Shown here piece after piece: positions 21,463-31,822 of a stretch of 64,000 nt of DNA. Source of the DNA: Channallabes apus (Eukaryota > Chordata > Actinopteri > Siluriformes > Clariidae); contig CM060113.1 of NCBI GenBank assembly GCA_030522415.1, positions 11,852,065 to 11,916,064 of the forward strand, written 5' to 3'. Both the position numbers and the translations under genes were made by a program. The notes under the pieces were generated by a model. The model ran no database searches, was not told the DNA's origin, and saw only the letters and a program-made list of their open reading frames with translations. Each line of letters opens with the position of its first letter. Position 1 is the first letter of the stretch.

Positions 21463-22715
21463 CTTCTGACAGTAAAGAATTAATCAATCTCATTATATTA
21501 ATAGAATTGTGTTGCATAGTTTGGGGCTATAAATAGAATGTGGGGTAGTAATTTTAGTGGTCATTCTGCAACTTTATTTCAATTATGATGATTTATTACA
21601 GCTATATTAAATAAATATTAGAAATTTTTAACAAGTAAGGGATGTTCCAGTCCACACTAATAATGTTATAATCAATTTAGTTATTTAGGTTTAAGCAAGT
21701 CATTTTAAGTCATAGCTTAAACTGACCTTAAAACATGAACTCATTATTTTTTTATGTGAACTTTAACTGAAGTTAGATCACGGGATTTATTTTTTTTTAA
21801 ATAATTGTTCTGGGACTAAAGGTCTCTGGCCAGGATATATTGCAGCTTTGTAGAAGCACTCATAAAAGATTAGACGGAGCTAGCTAATAGAGTCTAATCT
21901 CTTCAACAAAAATTTTACTTTTCTAGTAAAGGAAACCTATTCAGTTATAAGAAATTAATCCTCCACATTAAGTCCTTTGCCACCTTTGTTAGTCCAGGAA
22001 GACAAATTATTGTGAAATAATTAGAAAACACTACAGAACTTAGTAATTACTTTGTTTCATTTTATTTAAATCTGTTTCATCAGATGTTTTAGGACTGTTT
22101 TTGTACTGTTGTGTGGGATACCAGACACCTACAAGTCACAAGAGCGTGACACCTCATTGGAAGGATTTGCAGCCAAAATTTTGCAGTACTGCAGTGCTTC
22201 CCACACATTAGTTTAATGTGTTTACCATGTATTTCACACATAGATGTACTTAACAGCACCCTAGCACTTAGCACTGTGTGCCTGTGTGAGAGCAATGAAG
22301 ACTGTGAGAATGGTTATAGACAGAGAGAAAAACTGGTGAGAAAATTATTTAACTCCACAGGTTTATAGTTCTTTTCTACAAGTATAGATGTTTCCGTGCT
22401 GGTTAGTTAAACAGTGTTGTTTGCGACTGCTGCCCGACCTAACCTGTAGCTGCTCTGACTGCACTGCATATGGCTAACGCCTGAGGCAATCTGAGCTTTG
22501 CCTCTGGCGCAAAATCCCCTTGGGTGCTTATGTCATTGAACCCTCTCTTGACTGTGAGCAATCAATATTCCTCTAAATGTCATGAAATTCATGTCTCTGT
22601 GGCTAAAGAAAATGTAGTTTTAAATGGATGAAATCTGAAAACACAGATATGAAATGAGAGCTGTGCTGCCAGTAACTTACATCCAGAGAACCGTACATTT
22701 TATGTACAAATATGA
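21463..22715. other. Unique DNA, nothing recognised
   Basis: No gene, SINE or transposon end was recognised in this stretch. Confidence 0.5.
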
Positions 22716-22790
22716 GCAGTTGAGGATTAAGGCCCTTGCTCAAGGGTCCAGCAGTGGCAGCTTGGCGGTGTTGTTGTCTGAATACTATTT
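22716..22790 (-). repeat. Fish SINE-like fragment
   Basis: The block gaggattaaggcccttgctc followed by aagggtccagcagtggcag is shared with 35095-35145, part of a very common fish repeat. Confidence 0.6.
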
Positions 22791-22939
22791 CTGACCTACT
22801 GATAACTCACTGATGTTGTCTGACAAGTGTTGGATGCTTTATTTCGATTGCAAAAAAAAATTAAAAATACATAATATCTGTAACAATAATACTTAGTAAC
22901 AACATAAATAAAGAATTGTAGACCAGTCACCCCACACAA

Positions 22940-22983
22940 ACGTATTAAAAGGGGTCATAACGGGTAAAGTTTGGGAACCCCTG
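22940..22983. mobile_element. Possible solitary hAT end
   Basis: The sequence aaagtttgggaacccctg resembles a hAT terminal repeat (CAGGGGTTCCCAAACTTT on the other strand). No partner end or duplication was found. Confidence 0.25.
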
Positions 22984-23399
22984 CCCAAGTTAAATATTTC
23001 ATTAGCACAACCTCTGCAGCAAATTATTTAAAGTAGTATGTGTTTGCAAACTTTAATGCTTAAAGTTGAATCCCCCCACCCCCCCAAATAAATAAATAAA
23101 TACTGCAGTTAATAATACCATTAGTTAATGGTCCATTACTAAAACCTGGCAGTTTTATAGTGTACCAAGAACTTTGCAGAAGAAATGTGGTCATAAAAAG
23201 AATCTGACAGCTATGTTTAATAATGAAAATAAGAGCATTTCCACTCACACAATGCAACGAAACTCACACGTGTGTGAATAAACTGCAGTGTGGCCATAAA
23301 AAACATTTGTTATTGAGGTTAATTAAAAAAAAAAAGCTTCAGTTTGCTAAGGAGCATAAAGATTAAGGAGCATAAATTAAAGATAGTTAATTTATATTT
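22984..23399. other. Unique AT-rich DNA
   Basis: Nothing recognisable apart from short A- and TAAA-rich runs. Confidence 0.5.
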
Positions 23400-23850
23400 T
23401 ATGACCTTCAAAAAAGCACAAAAAAAATATTTATTGTGGTACTTGCAAAACTTTGGACTCTTTTCCAGTTGTCAATCTCAGAACCTATTTAACTGGTTAG
23501 GCCATAATTAAGTCATTAGGACTTGAAGGCAGGTCAATATTTGTCATTTCAAATAGCAATTTCAGAACATAAACAACTCTTTTACTATTAAAACCTTGTG
23601 CTAACATTTAATTTACCTATTAATTAAAAAAAATCATGAAATTAAGGAGTGAAATCTTGGGTGAACCGTCAAAGTCAAGGCAAAATCGGAAAGACCAAGA
23701 AAACTTTCAGATAGAACTGCCCATGTGCTGGCTAGGAGAGCTTAGCAAAATTTTCAAAAGACAGCAAGGACCACCAGGAAGGTATGACTGACTGGATTGA
23801 TAGTGAGGATTGCTAGTGCATGGTAGAATGGTGCACTATCATTTTGCATA
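23400..23850 (+). mobile_element. Tc1-like element 5' portion, decayed
   Basis: The region reading aaagaccaagaaaactttc then agatagaactgcccatgtgc matches the N-terminal coding start of a fish Tc1-like family, and the upstream gtacttgcaaaactttggac resembles its leader. The frame has stops and shifts, and the 3' part is missing. Confidence 0.5.
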
Positions 23851-24009
23851 ACATGTTACACATTACAATATTTTTAAATAGGGAAGTCTTAGTTTTGACC
23901 TAATCACAAAAGATAATATGTGGATGTACAAAAGGGACTCTCTGAATAGTTGGAAAAAAAGAAGGAGAAGCTTTTGATTAAAAAAAAAAAAAAAAAGACT
24001 CTTGCAACT

Positions 24010-24110
24010 ATTAAGCTCTCTCACTGAATCGTTCCTTATACCACTTATCCTGTTAAGGGTAGCGGGAAGCCTGGAGCCGATCCAGGGAACTCGGAGCAAA
24101 AGGCGGAGTG
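24010..24110. repeat. SINE tail fragment
   Basis: The block ataccacttatcctgttaag then gcctggagccgatccagg is the tail region of the fish SINE family seen more completely at 24941-25265 and at 26155-26213. Confidence 0.5.
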
Positions 24111-24231
24111 TGTAGGAAATTACTATATTAAATACTACAGTTTATTACAGCGTATATTCAATTACTACAGTACATACTACTGTTTACATTAGCATGTTAT
24201 AACTTATTATACTGTAGTAAATATTACCTTA

Positions 24232-24395
24232 AATGTTGTTGTTGTTGGTCTTTCGGCTGCTCCCGGCAAAGAGTTGCCACAGCTGTCCAATCCACACATA
24301 CAAGCTTGGCACAGGTTTTTACGCCGGATGTCCTTCCTGATGCAGCTCTCCCATTTTATCTGGCCTTGGGACTCACACTTCATCCATCCCACCAT
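24232..24395 (-). mobile_element. tRNA-derived SINE, partial copy 1
   Basis: Shares ggctgctcccggcaa, ttggcacagg and ggatgtccttcctgatgca with the fuller copy at 24607-24846; the tRNA-like head is missing. Confidence 0.65.
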
Positions 24396-24606
24396 TATAG
24401 CTTGTAGCCATTACACATGTAAATACTGATGGCTACAGGCTATTACATTGTATAGTCAACTACTATAGTAAATACTACAGTATATCTCACCATGTACAGT
24501 ATTAAATTACTGCAGTAATTACTATAGTAAATTCTACAGTTTACCTTAGCATGTAGTAAATGAATATAGTAATTACTACAGTTTTCTACAATATAATACA
24601 GTAAAT

Positions 24607-24846
24607 ACTAAAGTTGTTGTTTCGGCTGCTCCCGGCAAGGTGTCACCACAGCGGAATATCCAATCCGCACAACAACTTGGCACAGGTTTTACACCGGATG
24701 CCCTTCCTGACGCAACCCTCCCATTTTATGTGGGTTTGGGACCGGCACTGCATCCAGTGGCTGGGTGTTTGGGCAGTGGCTGGGACTCGAACTCGAAGCC
24801 TTCTGCATGGCAGGCTAACACCTACCACTGAGCCACCAGTGCCCAT
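24607..24846 (-). mobile_element. tRNA-Gly-like SINE, full copy
   Basis: Read on the minus strand, the element begins at 24846 with a tRNA-like head. It has an A-box TGGCTCAGTGGTAGG, an anticodon-loop CTGCCAT and a B-box GAGTTCGAGTCCC. The body includes the complement of gatgcccttcctgacgcaac, and the copy ends near 24607 with AACAACAAC. The head resembles tRNA-Gly(GCC), like the sequences inside both Harbinger copies. Confidence 0.7.
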
Positions 24847-24940
24847 ACAGTAAATACTAAAGTAAACTGTAATATTTTACTATGGGTTTTCTCCTTTTTT
24901 TGTTTCTTGTACAGTGGATTTGCAGTCGAAAGAAAATCAT

Positions 24941-25265
24941 GAGGGCAGCACGGCAGCTTAGTGGTCAGCACTGTGGCCTTGCACCTCCAGTGTCTGGTTC
25001 CAATTCCCGCCTCAGGTCTGTGTGCATGGAGTCCACATGCTTTTTGGGTTACCATCGGATACTCCAGTTTCCTCCCACAGTCCAAAGACATGCAGGTTAG
25101 GCTAATTGGGATTCCCAAATTGCCCATATTGTATGAATGAGCATGTGAGTGTGGGTTTGTATGCGTATGTGCCCTGAAGACATCCAGGGTGTACCGCGCC
25201 TCCTGAATAGGCTCCAGGCCCCGCGACCCTGAATACGGAATAAAGCATTATAGACAATGAATGTG
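24941..25265 (+). mobile_element. tRNA-derived SINE (GGCAGCACGG family)
   Basis: The head gggcagcacggcagcttagt and a B-box-like GGTTCCAATTCCC are followed by tcctcccacagtccaaagac and atgcaggttaggctaattgg. This combination is characteristic of a very common fish SINE family. It ends in ccgcgaccctgaatacgg and a short ATG-rich tail. Confidence 0.75.
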
Positions 25266-26135
25266 TGAGAGAGTTAGTGTAAGAAAATCATGATGTTTAA
25301 ACTAAATGTGCTTTCAGACTACCTTCCAAGCAATGCTACTGTTATATTCAAAGTACTTCATTTGTATGATCATAAATATGGTTCCCTATGTGCAGGTTTT
25401 CGAGATTCAGCCTCTCTTGCTCCACCACACAGCCTCTCCAGTCTACGTAAATGAAATGAAGTTTAATTATTCACACAGTTGACAAGACTCCAGAATTGCA
25501 CAGGAAATTAGGACTTTTTGTGAGCAGGAAATTAGATGCTCTGTGTAGACTGCCTAAACTAAACTAAAAAAACATAGCTGTTTTCAGAGGACTTACTTGC
25601 TCACCTTCTAAAAGAAATCAATGAATGCATCAATACAATATTTTTTTTATAGAACAAATAAAATATGAGTTTTTGGTTTTCACCTTATGCTTATGCTGAT
25701 AAGGGCATGTGTTGGAAGCAATGTTCCTCACACTTGTTATCTGTAATAGCGAGTTTGAGCATGGCCAACCTGAGCTCGCAGAGAAATATCAGTCAGCACA
25801 GTCATTAAAAAGAAGTGCAGTGGGCTATGAATCGCACCTTGACTCGCAAGCATTGTGTAGACTCTGGCAATAGTACATGTCTCAATGCTCAGAGCTCTCA
25901 CACATAACGGTTTATCAACAGTTTCAAATAACTTTGTGTGCACACAATTCACAGCACACTGCACTCATCTTATTCGCCACACCTGCTAATACTGCTCTGC
26001 ATAGTGAGGTCAGCTGCCCTCACACTTTCTAATAAAGACAGTCCCTAAGCACCATAAGATAGTTTAACAGGTTAATTGCATTTAGATTGATGCTGTAGTA
26101 GGTGTAAAGCTAAAATAAGTGAAATGATGGAGCTG
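25266..26135. other. Unique DNA, nothing recognised
   Basis: No exon, terminal repeat or RNA motif was recognised. Confidence 0.5.
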
Positions 26136-26213
26136 AAGTCATTCATTCATTCATTCATTTTCTGTACCGCTTTATCCACAGGGTCGCGGGGGCCTGGAGC
26201 CTATCCCAGGAAA
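26136..26213. repeat. (ATTC)n tetranucleotide plus SINE tail
   Basis: Five ATTC units are followed by ctgtaccgctttatccacag, ggtcgcggg and ggagcctatcccagg, the tail region of a fish SINE. Confidence 0.75.
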
Positions 26214-27185
26214 CTGAAGTCATTCGACAACAATCAGAGTATGACATCACAGTATGCATCACCTCTCAGTCACTAATGGAGCAAAGGTACAGACTCAACA
26301 TACTGTACAAGCACCATCTGTGACAGAGAATCGCTACCCGGCACAGTCTCTACTATGATGTAACAGTATAGGGTCTGTGTATAAAATCCTGCGTGTAAGA
26401 GACTGCAGTCAGTAACATGTGAGACAGGGAAGCGCATCGGGTGCTGGTAAACCTAGGGGCACTGATGGTATGATAATACCGCTCTACGTATACGAAGGAC
26501 TGATTACTGATTTTCACTGGAATCTGAGTTATTTGATCTTTGATGTAATTAATATAGTGCTCATTACAAGAGAGAAAGAGTAACTTATGTTATGCTATGA
26601 TTGTTATTTACTGTAAGTGTTTCACAAAGAATGTAATATGATGTGTATTACGTTTTCTAAACGGTTTATGGAATAGTACAGTATGTGTTAAGCTTAGTTA
26701 AATAATTTTGTTGTATTTGTTTACATATTATCTAACTAATATTTATTAGAAGTAGTGATTGAATTATTATTTATTAGAAGTAATGATTTACCTATTATTT
26801 GTCAGAAATAGTGATGTACTGTACCCTTTTTGTGTTTTTTTTTTTTTTCGTTTAAGGTTATCGACCCACTTAGTTGAATCTCCTTTGAACAATTGTTGTG
26901 TAACTTGTCAGACACAAGAATTAAAAAGTGATTCCACAGTTGATCCTCATGTCCCCTGTAGTTGGCTAATGGCTTTTTTCGAGTTTGAATCAGAAGCTGA
27001 TCGACAGTAGCTCCTTTTTCCTTTAGAGCACAGATCTACAGAAGTAGTACTATTCACATGGGATTAGTTTTATCTGGGGACCTCATGTGATTTAGAACTT
27101 ATCCCCTCACATCTGAGTTTCGTGTGGCGCATTCACACGGGATAAGCGAAGCCTGCGATTTTACTCGAATTTACTGACTTATCTC

Positions 27186-27189
<4 letters not shown>
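26214..27189. other. Unique DNA, nothing recognised
   Basis: No gene was recognised; the open frame near 26759-27010 is low-complexity at its start and resembles nothing I know. Confidence 0.5.

Positions 27190-27276
<87 letters not shown>
27190..27276. repeat. (AT)n-(GT)n compound microsatellite
   Basis: About 19 AT units pass into about 22 GT units. Confidence 0.97.
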
Positions 27277-27278
<2 letters not shown>

Positions 27279-27640
27279 CAACATGTGTCGCCACGAAAAG
27301 AAGAGGGGAAGGTGTGTACTGTATGTGTGTGTTTGCGAATGCTTATGCGTGTGTGAGGCAGAGAGAGAGAATTTATGGATGGCCGGTTAGATTGATTAAA
27401 AAAAGGAACAAATATAGTTTACATAAATTTACATTTACATTTCAGCAAGTTAAAATCTAATAGCTCGAGCTGTACGCTTGATTTATCTGTAACAAATTAA
27501 ACTCATATTATGATGTGAACCTCCTCGCTTAATTATGCACTATTTTGGATAGGCTATTGTTTGGAAATATCTTATGACCTAACACCCCAACTCAGCCTCT
27601 ATTCTTCACAGAAGATGGATAAAAATATTATTATATATCT
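27277..27640. other. Unique DNA
   Basis: Nothing recognised. Confidence 0.5.
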
Positions 27641-27820
27641 CTACAATATAATACAGTAAATACTAAAGTTGTTGTTTCGGGTGCTCCCAGCAAGGGGTCA
27701 CCACAGTGGAATATCCAGTCCGCACAACAACTTGGCACAGGTTTTACACCAGATGCCCTTCCTGACGCAACCCTCCCATTTTATGTGGGTTTGGGACCAT
27801 CACTGCATGCAGCAGCTGGG
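27641..27820 (-). mobile_element. 5'-truncated SINE copy with shared downstream flank
   Basis: This matches 24586-24765 almost base for base. The match includes about 22 bases of the ACTACAGTAAAT array (ctacaatataatacagtaaa) that lie outside the SINE body. The match stops before the tRNA-like head. The pattern fits a SINE copied together with its 3' flank and truncated at its 5' end. Confidence 0.7.
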
Positions 27821-28095
27821 TAGTATTGAGTGTGGCAACTAACCAAGGACAGGGCTTAAACCTGGATCATCAGATCACCAAACCAACAACCTAGAGCCTC
27901 AGCCACCAGAGCCACCATTCCATTGTGGGAGGAAACCAGAGCACCCGTAGAAAATTTGGAGACTGAACCATCAATCCTGGAGGTGCTAACCACAGTAATA
28001 ACCACCTCAGCACCACACTAACAGCAATCCAACAGTAATCATCAGGGATCATGGGCACCCAAGCCTCACCCATGCCACTTGGGACCAAAAGTCTA
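27821..28095. repeat. Mixed SINE and Tc1 fragments
   Basis: Around 27915-28025, ccattgtgggaggaaaccag is the inverted counterpart of the SINE at 24941-25265. Around 28045-28085, gatcatgggcacccaag and cctcacccatgcc is a scrap of the Tc1-like family at 12320. Confidence 0.5.
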
Positions 28096-28264
28096 GTCAG
28101 TTCTCACAGAAACACCAATGTAGAACATCTTGTTATATTGATATATATCTTGATATATATCAGCCATAACATAAAAAATGCAACACATTATTCCCAGTAC
28201 ATTATACACAGTTTTGGCAAGATGTATATATATATATATATTTTTTTTTTTTTCTTTTTCTTTC

Positions 28265-28567
28265 CATACTGTCTCACACAGTATGATGCAGATCAATCCC
28301 TGCTATCTGTTATCACCCAAATGAGGATGGGTTTCCTGTTGAGTCTGGTTCCTCTCAAGGTTTCTTCCTATTACCATCTCAGGGTGTTTTTCCTTGCCAC
28401 TGTCGCCGTCATCCTTGGCTTTCTTATCAGCGACAGCCTTATGATTTTGATCTCATACAAGCTTAAATAATTCTTTTGTTTGTGTAAAGCTGCTTTGCGA
28501 CAATGTCAGTTGTTTAAAGTGCTATACAAATAAAAATTTAATTGCTTTGAATTTAATTGAATATATA
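28265..28567 (+). mobile_element. L2-like LINE 3' UTR fragment
   Basis: The blocks aaatgaggatgggttt, ggttcctctcaaggtttctt and cttgccactgtcgccgtc, then aaagctgctttgcgacaatg and a (TTGAATT)-like tail, match the 3' ends of the two L2-like elements at 50090-50455 and 55370-55640. No coding part is present, so this is a 5'-truncated insertion. Confidence 0.8.
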
Positions 28568-28769
28568 CTCAGCAATAAAAGAAAAGTCCTCTGACTTTCA
28601 ACTGTTTTTACTTTCAGTAAACTTAATGTGTAAATATTTGTATGAACACTAAAGGAGTCAACACCATAAGACAAACTAAAAATGTTTCACAATGTGCCCC
28701 TGAATGAAGGGAGGCTCAAAATCTAAAGTACCAGTCAGTATCTGGTATCCTTCTCATGGACTGGACCAG

Positions 28770-30579
28770 GGCCCGGTTTCTCGATAACGCACACTATTCG
28801 CGCGCTAAGAAGACTCTTAAGATATATCTTACGTTAAGTGATAACTTTTCTAAGTGTATTTCTCGAACTGTCTCTTAGGAGTCTTCTTAAGTCGCTGCCT
28901 CTTACGTCCGAAGTTACAAGGCGCTGTCTACAGTGAAGGTCCTGAATTAGCTGACATTGATTGCTCAGGAATCGATTTTTGACTCCTTTTTCATGACAGC
29001 GTTAATAAAGACGGCACTTTCTATGCAAATTAAACATTGCACTAAATTATTTGAATAGTGTTTATTACAACATGGGTTAACTTGTCAATAGCATGCCATA
29101 ATAGACAGATATATTAATTAAATCACCAAACTGTCGCTAATATTTTCATGTAACCTGTGGCAGTGAAACGAACCGGGTATACAATCATAGTTGATCGACA
29201 AACAGCTGATAACACTCTTCGCCAGCTTCAAGAACAATGTGAAACATGTCAGTTGTTGGGGTTGTATAGCGCACTTGTGGAATGAATACGATGAGATGAC
29301 AGAGTAGAGGTTTAATACCCCTATCTCACCTACGCGGTCTCGCGCAGTTCATCATGATTCAGCGCGAGTTTTGGTGCCATGGTTACGTTTCTATTTTACC
29401 ACGCAAAAAAATTAAACATGTTTAACATGTGGAAGCTCGCGGACCTTGCAGATCTTCGCGGACCGTCGGGCGGTCACTCGAGGCAGATCACGGTGCCTAA
29501 TACCCCTCTCTCACCTGTGGGGCCTGACTCATCTCCGTGAGCTGCCGCGATTACCCGCGATGTTCCTTTAACGTTCCGTGAAGTTCTGTAAGGTCTGCAG
29601 GCTTCCGCGAGGACCAACAAAAAAATTAAACGTTTAATTTTTCACACGGAAAAGTTGGAAACGTAATCACAGCATAAAAACTCGGGGTGAATCATGATCA
29701 ACCCTACTTACTGTATGGCCACAGCGCAAGACCACGCATGCAGGTGAATAGGCGTATTAAAACATTATAATCACCCAGAAAAATTAATGGATGCGGGGAA
29801 ACTCCCAAGGTTATTTTCTCATTTAACTAAATCATATTTCATAAAAATAAAACGTGTCAAAAGAAAAGTCCATAAAGTTATGGATAATGGCTAATGATCA
29901 ATGAAACATATTTTAAACAAAAAGCAGCGAGCAGCTGGACATCGGGACGTAGAGTGTAAGTACGACGCGTTGGCCTGGCACGAGCAGGTCTGAGCAGGTC
30001 AAGAAGCTCCATAATCCGTTGCTTTGGAAGGCAAAACTTTTTTCTTTTTTTAAATAACGACCACGGGGAAAATATGAAAAGGGCTGAAGTTTTGTCTAAA
30101 GGAAAAATGTACATGAGCCACACGGCTCCATGGACGGCACCATCTTCAGTTTAACACAACACCACGCTGTATCGCTCCCAAATTGTTTTCCACCTTTGGC
30201 AATTTTAATGCATTAGTCACATTATGAAATAGGCTAATTAAAAGTCACTCTATTATTTCTGATATCAAATAAAATAACATTCTTAAACAGCTCTACAGTA
30301 TATTATATCATTAATACGACTTTGATAACGTGCCATAATGTGTTTGCATACACCGCTGATTTATAAAGACTGCTGCTAAGTGGCGGCGACTAGCGTCTTG
30401 AGCTAAAACTACACTAAGAATGAGTTAAGGTTGGTCCAGACCAACCTTACGAACGTGTGACTTAGCTAAGAGATACTTAGCGTAAAAACGTTTCGGGAAA
30501 TGCGCCATAAGGTTAAGAGAGAGGTTAAGGTACAACTTAAGAACTACTTAGCGATTAGAAGCTTTCGAGAAACCGGACC
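28770..30579. mobile_element. Harbinger-type non-autonomous element, complete
   Basis: Inverted ends GGCCCGGTTTCTCGA and TCGAGAAACCGGACC are flanked by CAG (28767-28769 and 30580-30582). The 1810-bp element encodes no recognisable transposase. Partial relatives lie at 5568-5934 (right end) and 44866-45160 (left end). A TTAA element is nested at 29316-29756. Confidence 0.9.
29316..29756. mobile_element. TTAA-flanked element nested in the Harbinger
   Basis: Left TACCCCTATCTCACCT and right AGGTGAATAGGCGTA are inverted repeats extending with gaps for over 100 bp. The shared inner block CATGATTCA, then GAGTTTT and TTACGTTTC, supports this. TTAA flanks both ends (29312-29315 and 29757-29760). It is GC-rich compared with its host and has no coding capacity. 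Confidence 0.75.
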
Positions 30580-30688
30580 CAGATTTGTCTGAGCACTGAT
30601 GGAGGGATTGTGTGTTCCTGGTGTGACTTGGGCAGTTGTTGTGGCCATCCTGTAAAGGGGCGTTTCTTTTTTTGGTGAGTATATTTAC

Positions 30689-31814
30689 TAGGGCTGCACG
30701 ATATATCGAAAAAATATCGTTATTGCGATAATGGCATGCGTGATAACCATATCGCAAGGAGTTGCGATAAATACTTTATTTGCCAAGCATTTGTGTGTCC
30801 AAACTTGACCAATCAGATGGGCCCTTACTATGTTTATACCCGCTTATGTTTATATTATATCTTTATATTATATCTTTATACTTCATTCTGTCGCGAACTA
30901 ACCCCGGATGATCAGAAGACTTAGCGATTAGCCGTTAGCCGCGATTAGCCGTTAGCCCTTTATAGACGGTAAACCCAAACGCAGAAGCAAGCGAGTAGGC
31001 AGGATAACCACGCGAATTAGTTTAAGGACTCTCACAGAAGGGGAGCAAGGGAAAAACACACATTTAACCCGCGTCCTATAAACACACACTCGAATCAGAA
31101 AGTATACAATCTGAACCGACATGGTGAACTCAGTGACTAAGCTGTATGCGGTTTGTTTACTCCTCTTATACTTCCGGGTTCGCGCCCGCATTACTTTCAG
31201 GTCCTAGTGCCGGGCGCGGAGCGAGTGTGTATGTGTGTGTGCGTGCGTGCGTGCGTGCGTGCGTGTGCGTGCGTGCGTGCGCGGGTGCGTGTGTGTGTGT
31301 GACAAATAGTATTTTTTTTATTTCATTTTTGTTTAATAATATTTATTTTTATTTTTTTTTAAAACAGACAAGCCAAAGAGAATATTTTTGTTTAAAAGAT
31401 GCTCTTGTTTTAAGACGCTATTGATGAGTTTATGGTTACATGTAAATATAAAGTAATGTTTGAAAGTAATTCATATTGTGTTGGCAGGTTTATAGTAACA
31501 GCAAACCAGAAGTCAGAATATCTGCTGAGGGTCTTAAGTCATTCATAGTGTTTTGAAGTCTAAATATTTGCAACTTCCTTGAAATATAGTTTCTTTTTAG
31601 CCTGAATTAGATTTAATTACATCAGACGAATATCTATTACCTGTTTAATTTAGTATGATCATTACATATAAATAAATAATTTAAAAAATAGGCAATAATA
31701 ATAATTAAAAAATGCATTTCTCTAGGGAAATGTTATATCGCAAGAAATATCATTATCGCAGTATTCAACAACAAGATCGCATATCGCATATTTTCCTAAT
31801 ATCGTGCAGCCCTA
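30689..31814. mobile_element. hAT-type non-autonomous element
   Basis: Ends TAGGGCTGCACGATAT and ATATCGTGCAGCCCTA are perfect inverted repeats. ATATTTAC is duplicated at 30681-30688 and 31815-31822. The duplication starts on the A of the TA that flanks the preceding MITE, so the hAT landed right at that boundary. The interior holds repeated gattagccgttagcc blocks (30924-30958) and a GTGC microsatellite. Confidence 0.93.
31218..31303. repeat. GTGC/GT-rich microsatellite
   Basis: GTGT and GTGC units alternate through about 86 bases inside the hAT element. Confidence 0.93.
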
Positions 31815-31822
31815 ATATTTAC

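Larger units (their letters stand above)
24120..24880. repeat. Degenerate ACTACAGTAAAT array split by two SINE copies
   Basis: Short variants of actacagtaaat, tactacagt and tatagtaa recur irregularly from 24120 to 24235, 24420 to 24606 and 24847 to 24880. Between these blocks lie two SINE copies in the same orientation. The array looks like a worn minisatellite. Confidence 0.6.
28568..30679. mobile_element. TA-flanked MITE split by a Harbinger element
   Basis: Ends CTCAGCAATAAAAGAAA (left) and the complement of TTTCTTTTTTTGGTGAG (right) are inverted repeats, with TA at 28566-28567 and 30680-30681. Removing the Harbinger element and one CAG leaves about 299 bp. The sequence resembles a known fish repeat in which CTGGACCAGATTTGTC is continuous. 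That supports CAG as the duplicated target of the inner element. Confidence 0.85.

Noticed and set aside
31218..31303. Z-DNA-forming regulatory element
   Set aside because: The alternating purine-pyrimidine tract could adopt Z-DNA, but it is an ordinary microsatellite inside a hAT element and nothing ties it to regulation.
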